From Raphanus sativus (Eukaryota; Streptophyta; Magnoliopsida; Brassicales; Brassicaceae), in the NCBI RefSeq assembly GCF_000801105.2, contig NC_079516.1:26325043-26389042 (forward strand): a DNA stretch of 64,000 nucleotides, written 5' to 3'. The translations under genes were made by a program, and so were the position numbers. Below, one piece after another: positions 25,858 to 38,279 of the stretch. How positions within the stretch are numbered: position 1 is the stretch's first letter; each line of letters opens with the position of its first letter. The notes under the pieces were generated by a model. That model saw only the letters and a program-made list of their open reading frames with translations. It had not been told where the DNA came from and ran no database searches.

Positions 25858-27342
25858 CTAGCTTTTGATCCGCGCACCCGCGCGGGTGTTAATTTTGTGT
25901 TTTTGTTAGTTGTAAAAACATGCATGTCGTTGAGTTCTGATATTGGTGTATCTTGTTTAAATTGTTTAGTGTAAAACCTATGAGGTTGTATTCTTTTTGT
26001 ATTCATTTTTTAGTTGGTTAACTAAAGAAAAAATGTATTATACTGTATTAGAGCATTTAGTTGAGATTAAATTTTTAATTAAATAAGAAACTTTAGATTT
26101 TTTATTTATATCTTATTTTAATATATTTGTTTTATAGCTTTTACAAAAAAAGTTTTGAGAGTAAAAATAAAAAAAATTGGAGAAGTAACCCCAAAAACAT
26201 ATAAAAATATAGCTATATTTACAAAGCCCAATTTGATGAATTCATTTGGGCCATTTGGTTATAATTTTAAAATTTGTATCATATTTAACCAAAAAATAGT
26301 TAAAGACGTGATCCACGCTTTAAAAACATGAGATTATTTTTGGTTGACAAATATATTAACCCGTCTACTTGTTCACTGATATGTTTTAGGCATAAGTGTT
26401 TGATTTTCCGTTCAGTTCCAATTTGTTTCATTTTCCGGTTTTTTGGTTCGGTTCCAATTTGTTTCATTTTCTGGTTTTACGGTTCGGTCACAATAAAAAT
26501 AAAATATATGAATTTGGTTTTTGTTTCTGCGATAGTAATATTTATAATCCTATAAAACTTTGAGTTTAATTTATTTTTTGGTTTGGTTCCATTTTTTTGA
26601 TAATTTTGAATAATTATGGGTCAAAATCACATTTTGAATTTTCTGAATAAAATAGTTCTTTTAAATTTAAATATTTCAGATACAAATAATGGCATCGATA
26701 GTGGCATTGATGTAAATAGTTTAAATATAAATATTTTGTTATATTATTATATACATAACAAATTTTATACATAAATAATATTAAATAACATAAATTTGTA
26801 TACAAATACAAAGGTGACATCATTTTTAACGAAAACAATGTATGATAAAAATTATATTATATATATTGTATATTGCATAATTGATTGATTGCATTATAGT
26901 TACATTATAATAGAGTTTTAATCGATATGTTACCTATTTAATTACTAACTATGAATTTAATATGTTGTTCAATTTCTTTCTACTTGTCCTGTTAATAGGA
27001 AAATAGAATCAAATGGTGTATCAAACTTGTTATATTAATAGGAAACATATGTTTGCTCAATTTAGATAACTACCATAATATCTATTTTTAAAATTAATGG
27101 CAGTGGGTTAGTAATGATTTTGTACTGACGCGATATAGTAATTAAACGTTAACGGAATAGTAATTAGAAAAAAACAAAACATTAAGTTTAATTCTGGTGG
27201 CATAAGTTGGTAATTTTTGAGGAAAACTAAGGGTTCTTTTTTTTTGTACTTCAGTTTTAATAGATTAGATGGCATAAGTTGGTAATTTTTGAGGAAAACT
27301 AAGGGTTCTTTCTTTTTTGTATTTCAGTTTTAATAGATTAGA
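25858..27342 (-). mobile_element. Non-autonomous Helitron (about 1.5 kb)
   Basis: On the minus strand it ends with a hairpin of CCCGCGCG...CGCGCGG type (25870-25886), then GATCAAAAGCTAG at 25858. Its 5' end TCTAATCTATTAAAACTGAA is at 27342, followed by host T. A second copy of this 5' end exists at 27269 because of a 72-bp tandem duplication. AT-rich inside, no helicase gene. Confidence 0.75.
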
Positions 27343-27343
27343 T
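27199..27343 (+). repeat. 72-bp tandem duplication of a Helitron 5' end
   Basis: GGCATAAGTTGGTAATTTTT begins both copies (27199 and 27271). Each ends with the Helitron terminus TTTTAATAGATTAGA. Confidence 0.9.
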
Positions 27344-27444
27344 ATCCATTAAAGACCAAAACCACAAACACCCATATTTGTATGGGCTAAGAGTCGAATA
27401 AAAATCATTTAAAAAATGGAGTCTCTACCTTTCAGATACTCCTC

Positions 27445-27479
27445 CCAACGGTAAGAAGCATGGTTCGTCTTACCGTTGG
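27445..27479. repeat. Perfect 12-bp inverted repeat
   Basis: CCAACGGTAAGA (27445-27456) and its exact complement (27468-27479) are separated by 11 bases. A second inverted pair, AAGCATGGTT/AACCATGCTT, starts inside the loop and ends at about 27498, so two alternative hairpins overlap. Confidence 0.85.
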
Positions 27480-28059
27480 TTAATCTTAAACCATGCTTCT
27501 GTTTTTTTCTAAACGTCTCTATCTTTGCTTCTTTAAATACAAAGGTATTGATGGTTGATGGAAATTAAATACTTCATGCACGAGATATAAAAGGCCATGC
27601 AACTTTCTTATTTTACCTTAGTTTATTATGTCTGCCGGATCTCAAGCTTTGTAATATATGGCGTTAAATCTACATTGGTGGTCTAGGATTTGGTTTGGTG
27701 TGTCATTTAAGTGTTTTTGCTCACCTTCATTACCACAAGTTAAAAACAAATCAACACCATATGCCATGGACCAACCCCTATTTATAAATAGAAAACAATT
27801 GAGATTACAATTAATAAGTCTGCTCTGGCAGAATTGTTTAGCATCTGAATTGGTACTGCTCAAAACCTACATCTTTTACTTATGTTTTTTTTCAACGTCT
27901 GATTAATTACAACGCTAGAAAAAATATTAAATAGATGATTTTACAGCCGGAAATTTTAACATCTTATGAGAATGTCTGACATCATTACTTCAAATCATCC
28001 TATGAGATCCATGTTCGATGATACGCCATGCACCATGCTAAAAATTTTTGGTAACCATT

Positions 28060-28165
28060 TTTCTCTATAATCTACATAATTTGTGTTTTCTAGGATTTGA
28101 ACCCATACCTCCCATTGTAAAACATTAATGAATCTTTAGTCAAACCATTCAACTAAAACAGTTTC
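28060..28165 (-). repeat. Possible tRNA-derived SINE head
   Basis: The minus strand has a good B box GGTTCAAATCC (28093-28103) preceded at the right distance by an A-box-like AGTTGAATGG (about 28148-28157). The tail is not delimited. Confidence 0.35.
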
Positions 28166-28217
28166 CACCCCTACCTTTGTTTAAATTGTTTTTATTAATT
28201 TATTAATTTTGTAAAAC

Positions 28218-28634
28218 TTAAAAATCATGTGACCTGTACATAACAGACATCTCAGATTCCGTTAGTTTTGACTTACAGACAATTGGTTTAACGTATGTAA
28301 AATCTGGATTTTTTGTCATCAATCTAAATTTTATTAGTTTGGGTATTAAATTTGATTTAATTGAATGTTCATGAATGTATGTGCACTGCTCATATGTGCA
28401 TGTACTTATCGAGAAATAAATTATTTAAAAATTTAAAAATCATGTAACCTGTACATAATATACAACTCAGATTCTGTTAATTTTGATTCACGGACAATTG
28501 GTTAATGTATATAAAATTTGGAATTTTTTGTCATCAATCTAGATTTTGTTAGTTTGTGTATTAAATTAATTTAATTTAACTGAGTGTTAATGAATGTATT
28601 TGCACAGCTCATATGTGCATGTACTTATCGAGAC
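28218..28634 (+). repeat. 215-bp direct tandem duplication
   Basis: Two diverged copies, 28218-28413 and 28433-28634, share TTAAAAATCATGTRACCTGT near the start and ATGTGCATGTACTTATCGAG at the end. Non-coding. Confidence 0.85.
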
Positions 28635-28789
28635 CGTTGAACTATGTTGATGTAAGAATTTACCGATTTCTATAACTCTGGTATCAAATCTTATGCTTTT
28701 GAAAACACACATTTATTATGAGATCTATATTACTAACCATGGATAATTTCATACCATAATTTATATGCTAATAACTATCTCTCACCATG

Positions 28790-29340
28790 TGTTAGTCTAT
28801 ATAATAGAGATAAAGCTTCAAACCCAACACAAACTCCTCTCAAAACACAATTAAATTAGAGAGAGATAGAGAGATAGATCAGGCAAAATGGGGGATTCAT
28901 ATCAATAATCTTCATCATTGCTAGCTTCTTCACGATCTCAAAGTGAAGATCAAATAATCGTCACTCATTTTCCCATCTGAAGAAACCTTAACCCATGAGA
29001 CAAGATCTATGTTCTTGTTCAATGTCAACCAAGTTCACAACTTCGATGTCCAAACGGTTCATTTCTTCTCTCGAGATTGTGGCGGAGATTCTGAGAAAGG
29101 CGTTGGTGAGAGCAGTGAACGTTTATGAGTTTTAGGCCGGGAGACTTCTCCTAATAGCTCTGGACGCCTGGATTTTGACTGTAATGGTGCCGCGAGGTGG
29201 GTTTGTAATGGTGGGGAGTGAGTACACTTTGGAGGAATTTAGAGATCTGGTTTATCCAAATCTAGCTTTTGCTAAATTAGTTACAACTCAGCTTCAATCT
29301 TTGCCTAAATATGATCAACCATTGTTTGTTTTTCAGGTAA
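28790..29340 (+). other. Gene-like stretch, product not recognised
   Basis: A TATA-like CTATATAATAG (28797-28807), an AGAGAGATAGAGAGATAG leader and an ATG at 28888 are followed by less AT-rich DNA that looks like former coding sequence. An open frame at 29175-29336 encodes TLEEFRDLVYPNLAFAKLV and ends at a donor-like CAG/GTAACC (29337). Frames before it contain stops. I do not recognise the product; it may be a pseudogene. Confidence 0.3.
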
Positions 29341-29459
29341 CCAACAATTGCTTATTAAACCTATACTTTTCCAAATTACATTGTTTATTTTTGTGGAGTA
29401 ATATATCGATCACCCAACATAATATGTCACAAGGTTCAGTATACATCATATAATAAAAA

Positions 29460-31236
29460 CACGAATAAATTAAACTTCGTCAGAATCTTTAAGAAGACTA
29501 GACCCAAGCAAAAAAGGGAGGTAGACAGAAGTTGAATTAGTAGTTACAAATAAATATATGTACCATTAATATTTGTGTACAAATGTATCAGTTTCGGAGT
29601 CTTAGTTTATCTAAACTATTAAAATCTGTTTTGGAATACATAATTGTCAAATTTTGATTTCTTAGTTTATCTCTAGTTTGCACAGAAGCTTCATCGGATG
29701 TCCGCTTCCCGCTTCGGAATCGGAATCGGAATCTTGTGGAAGCTTACGAAATCTCGCTTCCAAAACATTTCCAAAATATTCTCTTTAAAAACATGTTGGA
29801 AGCTTACGATGGAATTATCGATCGTGGAATACAAAATCTATTCTGAAATACAAAATTTAGATTTTAAAATAAAATTGTTAGGAATTATCGATCGTTTAAT
29901 TGCTTAGAATTTGATCACCGATTGATTGCTTAGTTACTTAACACAAGAATTTGATCACCGAATTTTCGGTCTCGAACCGGTACTTCTCGGATGGGAACCG
30001 TCTCCCACAACATCCACTATTAATCAAAAGAATTTACACAAACGCTGTAAGCTCTTTCTTTTTAAACATGACAATAACAAAGAATAATAAAGATTAAAGA
30101 AACTCTATCCCTTAGAAACATAACTCGAACAATATCTCTTAATTTCTTCTACTCCTGATCTCTTTTTAACAACTCTCTTTGTTCTTGTGTTTAGGGCTTT
30201 TATCGGATGCCTTTTAATTTGTTGCTACCAGCTCTTTTTATAGTCACTAGTCTTACTAATCTTTCGTATTTCCTTAAAGATTAGGAAATAAGACATAAAC
30301 CTTCTAGCTGGATTTCTTGTATGGGCTTGGAACTGAGCCTATTCTCCATCAAAACTAAAAAACGCTGTTTGATAAGCCTTCGTCCTATTTTTGATTTTTT
30401 TACGTAAAGACTGACCATTAATGGGTTATGTAAATGCTGACCATTGAGGGATCTATCTTCGGCATGTGCCATATGATAACTCAAATTAATCTCTTGAACA
30501 CAAGTATATATAAATAAAAATTATCATCTCAGATTTGGCTTGGTCAGCCTTTAGTATTTCAGATAAACTAAGAAATAGTGTCTCATTTAAAAAAAAATCT
30601 CATTTAAAACTCTTAACGCAGGTTTTCTTTTCTGTGGTTACCCATTAATGGTTTTATAACAGAAGAGAAAGTTTCGTGGAAACCTCAGTATTTACATAAC
30701 TAATCATTACTAAAAGGAAATCCCAACTGATGAAAATGTTTTTCAATATAGATTCAAATGATCCTATTTTACTTTACAAAATTGACGTAGTTGCACGAAG
30801 TTGCTATCAAGAGTTGGCTACGAATGTTTGAAGCATAAACCTTCTCTGAAGAAATATCCTCAGATCTATAAAAACTTCTCACTTTAATCTCAAACAAATG
30901 ATTTATTGATCCTTTTGGGACAACTACTTCTAGTACCTTACATACGACAAAAGCTTTTAAGCCATTGTTCCTTCCGAACTTGAATTTTGTCTATCCTTTT
31001 GGGATTCATCTACAGTGATAAATTAAGGTTTGACATGTACATAATCTGCCATAGAATAATCAACCCTAATAAAGAGAAACCTACTCTTTGAAACATTAAG
31101 TTGGACTTTTGACACACCCTCTACGTCCTCCCTGATCATTTATGAACTGGAGAATCTTGAACCATGACACATGTCGCTAAGTTGAAGACTAAAGAAACTA
31201 GGGCTAGACACAAGGTATCAACGTGGGTCGTGGTTC
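29460..31236. other. AT-rich DNA, no gene seen
   Basis: Holds short local repeats such as GAATCGGAATCGGAATC near 29715, GGAAGCTTACGA twice (29738, 29799) and TTTGATCACCGA twice (29909, 29947). No domain was recognised. Confidence 0.4.
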
Positions 31237-31557
31237 ATGATTTGCAATTCATGTATGATCGGGGATGAAGAAAAGGAAAAGTCAAAAGTCAAACTCAATG
31301 TTTCAAAAAGTGGATTCCACTTCAATGAAGTCGATTATTTTATGGAGAATTTTGCATATGACAAACCTCAATTTATGACTATAGATATACATGAAAAGGA
31401 TGACGAACATTGCCTTAGATGCTTTGGTTGTTTGTCAATTACTAGGAGTAGTTGTTTCAAAGGTATCAAAAAATATTTGCTTACGATTAAATTAAGAAGG
31501 TTCTATAGGCCTGATTATATTTCTTCAGAGAAAGCTTATGTTTCAGACATTCAGTAG
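31237..31557 (+). pseudogene. Fragment of a MET1-family DNA methyltransferase gene
   Basis: About 106 open codons resemble the region leading into the second BAH domain of plant MET1 (DNMT1-type CG maintenance methyltransferase). A CNSCMIGDEEKEKSKVKLNV block corresponds to the Cys-x2-Cys, Glu-rich, SKTKLN-like stretch of MET1. Further on, LRRFYRPDYISSEKAYVSDI matches the RFYRPED-x-S-EKAY-SDI signature of the BAH fold. The part between is diverged and probably includes lost exon or intron boundaries. A stop follows directly (31555). No catalytic methyltransferase motifs are nearby. It is a captured or degraded gene piece among transposons, not a working enzyme. The match is from memory of the family. 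Confidence 0.72.
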
Positions 31558-33591
31558 CCAGTTTCTAGTAACAATTTTGAGAAACAAAATCTATTATGTA
31601 AATAAGATTTTTGGGCTTATTTTGAACAAAATTTTCATCAATTGGGTTTTTCTAGTAATTTTAAATTATGTAAATATTGAGGTTTCAGACCAAGCTTCCC
31701 CTTCTGGTATAAGCTCACAAAATGGGTGATCTCACAAAAAAAATCTGAGTTAAGAGTTTTAAAATTATATTATTCTTATAGGCTTTTACATTTTTATTTT
31801 AAATAGTTGGTCAAAGAAAACTGAGAGATAATTTTCACAATATTTTTTTAATACTATAAAATTATAGTGTAGATTACAATTTATTCATTTTAGTTGTTAT
31901 TTAATAAATAAACATAGAATTTAATAAAAATAATTGTTAAAGTAAAACTTAGGTAAAATGTTTTACCAAATTTGTGCTGGAAAAATAATATTAAGAAAAT
32001 AAAAAAATAAAATACTTTCTGTTACAAAAAAAAGGAAAACTAAGAACTTAACATATGAAAATTTTACTCAAATAAAATAAATTGTTTAGAAAATTTTAAT
32101 TCAGAAAACAAGCAAAATGTCCTTTAAACCTAAAATCTTTAACTTATTTACTATTCAACCAGAAAAATCTGGATCTAAACCCATATAACGAGAAACCCGG
32201 TCCATGTCCATTTAATTTTTTATAATATTCAAAAATAATTTTATAAGTATGCTAGTAATATTAGTCGTACTAGTTATACAATTGTACTAATTATATCGTA
32301 CGTAAAAGTTGTATTAGTTGTACTGGTTATACTAAACGTACAAGTTGTACTAGTAAAATTTATATTAGTTATAATAATTATTGTATTATTCTTTAAATGT
32401 TCATATTCATTTTGTAGTTTATTATGGACATCTCATCCTGAAGTACGAAGTACTTGATAACGCATCATGCAATGTTTGTATTATATGGTACTTCATCTCT
32501 TACATCATGAATAGTGTCTATAAAATGTACAACCACACAATGAATAATATTAACTGTCACCTAAAACAGAATAAAATAACATTTTGCACGATGTAGTAAT
32601 ATCAACTATATTAGTTGTACATGTTACACAATATCCAAAAATATATTTGTCGTACGAGTTATTTGTACTAGTTATACAAGTTATTGGTGTATTGTGCATG
32701 ATCTTGTGATTAGTTTGTTTTCTATAATATTAGAGGTTCATCTGTTTTACAGGTGGGTGAGTCTACAATAAAACTATTTTATTATTAAAATATATTTTAA
32801 TTTTATAATACATTTGAAAATTTATTTTAAACTTAAATTATTAAATATTATTATTTAATTCTAAGAAAAATATAAATTTTATTGAATTTTTTTGGTTTGA
32901 ATTGAAATTTCTTTTTTAGATATCATTAAATAAGAAAAATTAAGGAATATGTAATGATTATATTTTTTTATTTGTATTTCACTTTGATATAGTTGAAAAG
33001 TAAGAATTACTAATACATTTTTCTAACAGTTTCAGTTTTTAATATTTCTTTATTAATTAATTTTCTCATGATAATAACTTAATCCACCTCCAAGCTAAAT
33101 TAATTGAAAATATAATGTAATGTGATAAAATTATAAATTATATTTTAAATTACTATATAAATAGTATCAATATTGTCAAAGGTAATAATTAATATATTTT
33201 ATTTAACAAAAATGATGTTCTATAATTTATGTTTATTTAAGTTAATATTAGATTTTCAATTTATAATGAATTTGGTTTTGGTGTTTTACAAACGATTTGT
33301 GTGTAATTTATTTGAGATTTGTTGAACTTTGTTTTATAACGAAATTATTTGTTGGAAATTTTACTCATGCTATTTGAAAATATTTTATAGTTTAATATTT
33401 CTATAAATTAAACTATTACATTTTTAGCAGAATTTTATTGAGTTTCATACCACATCATATCAAATCATGTACTATGAATAATTTAGAGTGAACCAAACCG
33501 TTACTTAACAAAATTAACTTAAATGTAGTGTAACCATTAATAATCTGGAATTAAGATGAACCAAACCACTTACAGATGGTTTTTGAAATCT
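31558..33591. other. AT-rich DNA with short GTAC-type repeats
   Basis: Clusters of diverged TTGTACTAGTTATAC-like motifs occur at 32250-32360 and 32600-32690. No gene seen; open frames here are short and of AT-biased composition. Confidence 0.5.
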
Positions 33592-35634
33592 GTTTTTCTC
33601 TTCAAACACTAAAACCAAAAGAAATAACTCAATCATTTAATCTTTTGAGTATTGGCTGTATTGGCATTTACTTCTTGTTTTTCTTTACATCAAAAAACTA
33701 TTATATTGCTCAAACTTGAGGTGTTCTAGGAATCCAGACCGGAATAGTACAAAAAAAAAATTCCCATAGAAAGCTCGAGCTGTCTTGGCCAAACTGTTTG
33801 TTGCCCGGTTCTACATGTGATCTTGAAGTCTTGAAACCTTTCTTGAAGCTTTGCTATCTCTGATAATTCCATTGAAAAAAATTGGCCATGCTCTTGGATT
33901 CTGAATCATCGAGATAATATCATGGCAACCTGTTCCAAAATGTTTATATGTCGAGTGTTGTAGCATATTCTCTATTGACCAAGTTGAAGCATCCAATTCT
34001 TAATGAAGCGGTGATAACCGTCTTTCTTTGTTTCTCAACCTTAGGCGTTTTTGATTTTCTTGTTCGTCTAGCCAAACCCATCTCTATCTACTGAACCGGG
34101 CATCTGGACTCCAGGATCCATCTACCAAACACATACTCTGCAAGCGTAAGACTTGATGTGTATTTTTCGGTTTGGTGATCATTTTGGCTATTTGAGTTGA
34201 CATCTTGTTTGTTTGGGTTATTTTTACGTATTAGTATTAATATGATGTTGTTGGGGATCTAGAAAGTTGGATTTCTGCTGGGTGTGGTGGTACTTTTGAA
34301 AGATTTTTTAATGTCTCATGTTGTTTTAGTTTGTTTGCCATTGTCCAAAGTTACCGACTAACATAATTATAGCTTGAATTCTCGTTAAAATCGTAATGGC
34401 AGCGTGATCTTCGGTGGGTATCAGAACTTTAATGATGGTATTTAATGTTTTGATTTCCATTCAGTTCTGGTTTGACTTGGTCAGCTCTGCATCCACATAG
34501 ACGATCCCTTAAGCTTGGGATACGCCGTTGATATTCACGGACCTAGTATCCTTTTTTGGGCCTTGGTGATACTAGGTTGGGCTTTCGGATCAGGTGTGGA
34601 GTGGTCTAAAAAATTTTTTTTCTCTTCAAAGACTAAAACCAAAAGAAATAACTCAATCATTTGATCTTTTGAGTATTGGATGTATTGGCGTTGACTTCTT
34701 GCTTTTTTACATCAAAAAGCTATTTATTGCTCAAATTGAAGTGGTCTGTGAATCCAGACCGGAATAGTACAACAACAAAAACTAAATTCCCATAGAAAGC
34801 TCGACCTGTCTTGGCCAAACTGTTTGTTGTCTGGTTCTGCGTCCTTGGAATGCATGTGATCTTGAAGTCTTGAAACCTTTCTTGAAGCTTTTCTGTCTTT
34901 CCTAATCCCGTTGAAAACTTAGCCATGCTCTTGGATTCTAAATCATCGAGATTATACCTTGGCTACCTGTTCCAAAATGTTGACATGTTGAGTATTGTAA
35001 CATATTCTCTATTTGACCAAGTTAAAGCGTCCAATTCTGAATCAAGCGGATAACCGTCTTTGTTTCTAAACATTAGGAGTTGTTCATTTTCTTGTTCGTC
35101 TAACCAAACTCAGCTGTATCCACTGCACCGTGCATCTGGACCCAAGATCCATCTACCAAACACATACTCTGCAAACGTAAGACTTGAATACTATGTGTAT
35201 TGTTTTGTTGTTGGTGATCATTTTGGCTATTTTAGTTGACTTCTTGTTTGTTTGGGTCTTTTTTACATATTAGTATTAATATGATGTTGTTGGGGACCTA
35301 AAAAGTTGAATTGCTGCTGGATGTGGTGGTACTTTGGAAATATTTTAAAATCTCATGTTGTTTTAGTTTGTTTGCTATAGTCCAAAGTTATCGATTAATA
35401 TTTTTATAGCTTGAATTCTTATTAAAATCGTAACGGCAGTGTAATATTCGGTGGATATCAGAACCTTTAATGATGGTATTTCAATGTTTTGATTTTCATT
35501 CAGATCTGGTTTAACTTGGTCAGCTCCGCATCCGCATGGACGATTTCTTGAGCGTGGGATACACAGTTGATCTTCATAGACCTAGTATCCTTTTCTGGGT
35601 CTTGGTGACACTAAGTTGGGCTTTCGGATCAGGT
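33592..35634 (-). repeat. 1.02-kb tandem duplication with LINE 3' remnant
   Basis: Two diverged direct copies (about 33592-34595 and 34616-35634, offset 1024). Both open with TCTCTTCAAASACTAAAACC and close with GTTGGGCTTTCGGATCAGGT. On the minus strand each holds a decayed RNase H-like piece of the kind found at the end of plant LINE ORF2. Confidence 0.82.
34720..34926 (-). pseudogene. LINE RNase H-like (RVT_3) fragment
   Basis: FQDFKITCIPRTQNQTTNSL matches the F-x-I-x-x-IPR-x-x-N-x-x-x-DSLA pattern of the RVT_3 domain at the end of plant LINE-type reverse transcriptases. The equivalent part of the first copy of the duplication (33811-33996) is more decayed. Confidence 0.6.
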
Positions 35635-36276
35635 CTCAAGTAGTGTGAAACCTGCCTCCAACACAGTAAATAATGACATACCTGCATTTGTCTCATAGTT
35701 TGGCTTGACCTCACATAATTTGATATATACACACAAACACGATACACAACAGACTATAATGATCATGATAAAAACAGTTTTTATTTTATTTTACAAGGTC
35801 GATATACAAATATATAACACTAGTTTCGTCAAAAATGTTTAATGTTTTCTTTATATATCTTATCGGTTAGTTCTGGAAGAAACAGATTTAGTGCTGAAGA
35901 GTAGATCGGATATCACACTAATATTTTGTCGCAACCTTCATTCGATTATATAATCATTAAGCTTTGGCGTACCTTTTCTAGCGAAACAAAATACAAAAAG
36001 CGAAACATAGTGCAAAAAGTATTTGTATATGATATTTAAATATCTTAATCAACGATAGGGAATTTATGATTTACACGAGGATTCAACTCATAAAAATATT
36101 TAAAATGTTGCCTTAAGGAAGTGAGGATTATTTTAAAGAATGCAGTGACCTTCGGTTCGGTCATGCTCATGTCCTGAGCGCGACTAAGAATACTCGTACG
36201 ATGAAGAAGGGACGATGGCTCCTCAGATCATTGAGAGCCATTTGCTAATTTAGCTAAGCCTGGCCCTCAAGGAATA
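35635..36276. other. Unassigned DNA
   Basis: No gene, terminal repeat or domain recognised. Ends at a Helitron-type terminus (36277). Confidence 0.4.
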
Positions 36277-36320
36277 CTAGATTCTGACCCGCCCTTTAAA
36301 GAGCGGATATAATTTTCGTT
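36277..36320 (-). mobile_element. Helitron 3' end
   Basis: After host A, the plus strand reads CTAGATTCTGACCCGC and then an inverted pair CCGCCCTTTAAAGAGCGG, the mirror of a Helitron 3' hairpin plus CTAG. The matching 5' end to the right was not found. Confidence 0.55.
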
Positions 36321-36745
36321 TTAATTTAATTTTCATATTTGTATTTTTTTGTGACTATATTTGTATTTTTCTTTGTACTCATATTTGTGTATAAATGTTA
36401 ATCGAAATATATTTTATTAAATAATAGCAATTTAAAAATTGATCCGATATATTGCCGGTCGAACCCGCCAACCTGTGGGTTTCAATTTTTATTTGGTCAA
36501 AGAAAATGACCACACAACCCGCAAACAAATATTTGTGCCGGCACCTGTCTCATTCAATTTTGCGGTTATCCGCGGGTTATAATCTTTTTAAAAATAATTA
36601 TTTAATTTAATTATTATAAATATATAAAAATATATTTATATTAAAAGTTATATATTTTTAAAATTTAATATTGTTTTTCTTTAAATTACCATATTTTTAA
36701 TAAAGTGTTTACTTTCTTTTTATTTTTATTTTTTAAATATTTTTC

Positions 36746-37495
36746 GGGTCGACGGATACCCACAGTCCAAATTGAAATTAGTAGGATATATTGGGTTTCC
36801 TGGAAAATAGGAGTTGTTATATTCTTAGTGATTAAAAATAGGACATTAGTGGTTATAGAATTGATTTGTTATTTATATGCTGTGATATTTAAAAGATTTC
36901 TATCTTCATAGTTCTTAAAAAATCGATATAAATACATAAATATACTTAAGTTCGAATTGTGATATATATCATAGGCCTTTCAAGTAGGAGTTAAACTTGA
37001 TATAATATATATTTTTGCAAATCTTAGTTTCTATTTGCGTAGCATGAAAATTAAAAAGAAATTTAGTAATTTTGAATCCGTTCGGATATTTAATCAATTT
37101 TGGTTCGGGTTCGATGCTACTTTTTTGGATGGGGTTCGGTTCGGTTTTTCGGGTTCGGATTTTTTGCTGTGGGTCGACGGATACCCACAGTCCAAATTGA
37201 AATTAGTAGGATATATTGGGTTTCCTGGAAAATAGGAGTTGTTATATTCTTAGTGATTAAAAATAGGACATTAGTGGTTATAGAATTGATTTGTTATTTA
37301 TATGCTGTGATATTTAAAAGAGTTGCTATCTTCATAGTTCTTAAAAAATCGATATAAATACATAAATATACTTAAGTTCGAATTGTGATATATATCATAG
37401 GCCTTTCAAGTAGGAGTTAAACTTGATATAATATATATTTTCGCAAATCTTAGTTTCTATTTGCGTAGCATGAAAATTAAAAAGAAATGTAGTAA
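36746..37495 (+). repeat. Long direct repeat (about 324 bp, twice)
   Basis: Copies 36746-37069 and 37171-37495 are nearly identical (both start GGGTCGACGGATACCCACAG). They are separated by 101 bases rich in GGTTCGG and GGGTTCGG. The high identity shows a recent duplication. There is no coding content; short frames in it are artefacts of the repeat. Confidence 0.9.
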
Positions 37496-38279
37496 GCATT
37501 TATAATCAAAATAGGGATTTTGTTTGTATATTCTTTGTTGGCGTATTTTTTGGTTAAAGAAGTAGTTATAATGATATGGATATTAGCAGTTATATTATTC
37601 TTCCATTACTGCCTGCCGCATGTAAATAAAGTAAGCAGTTATAATTATATTCATATAAGCAGTTATATATAGCAATCATGTATTTTTTTAAATTGGATCT
37701 GACCTTTATCAACTGGTCATGTTCCAAAATTAATAGTTTTGATTGTAATTGTACAAATGACATATTCATGCACATATATATATTACACAAAGAATCAAGA
37801 TACACAAGTTTTAGCCATTAACTTTGCTTTATTAAATGATGAAATTAATTACTTAAGAATGTTACGTGTTATTGTCTGATCGGAGACGGAGCATGGAACT
37901 ACCTTGACTTATTTTATTTCGCTGCTTAGCTTTGTAGATGTGCATTTTTTTTTTTGAGCAAACTAGATATGCAATTTCTTTTGTGCAAAAGCCCCTCCAA
38001 AATTATCTTTTTGTAACTTACAACTTTAAACTGAAAAAAAAAAATACTGTATTATAAAAAACTCACATGTCAATCATCAAAACAGAAGTCAAACTATATT
38101 ATAAGAATCATGTATCGATGACGTTAACGAAAATCAAAACTACATTGTTTTACTATTAAATATTATACAATTTACTACAAAAAAGTTTCAAGTGTTTCTT
38201 ACCTTCTTAATTGGTGTCAGGTACAAGATTTGAATCCTTTTAGTAACAAATTAGGGTTAGTAACAAATTAGGGTTGGTT
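37496..38279. other. AT-rich DNA, no gene seen
   Basis: No supported feature except a 17-bp tandem repeat TAGTAACAAATTAGGGT at 38240-38273. Confidence 0.5.

Larger units (their letters stand above)
27343..28789. other. AT-rich DNA with small hairpin, possible SINE and 215-bp repeat
   Basis: No gene is supported. It contains an interlocked hairpin at 27445-27479, a possible SINE head on the minus strand (28093-28156) and a direct repeat at 28218-28634, listed separately. Confidence 0.5.

Noticed and set aside
18126..27342. Helitron helicase gene
   Set aside because: No Rep or helicase motif in any of the Helitron segments; all are non-autonomous.
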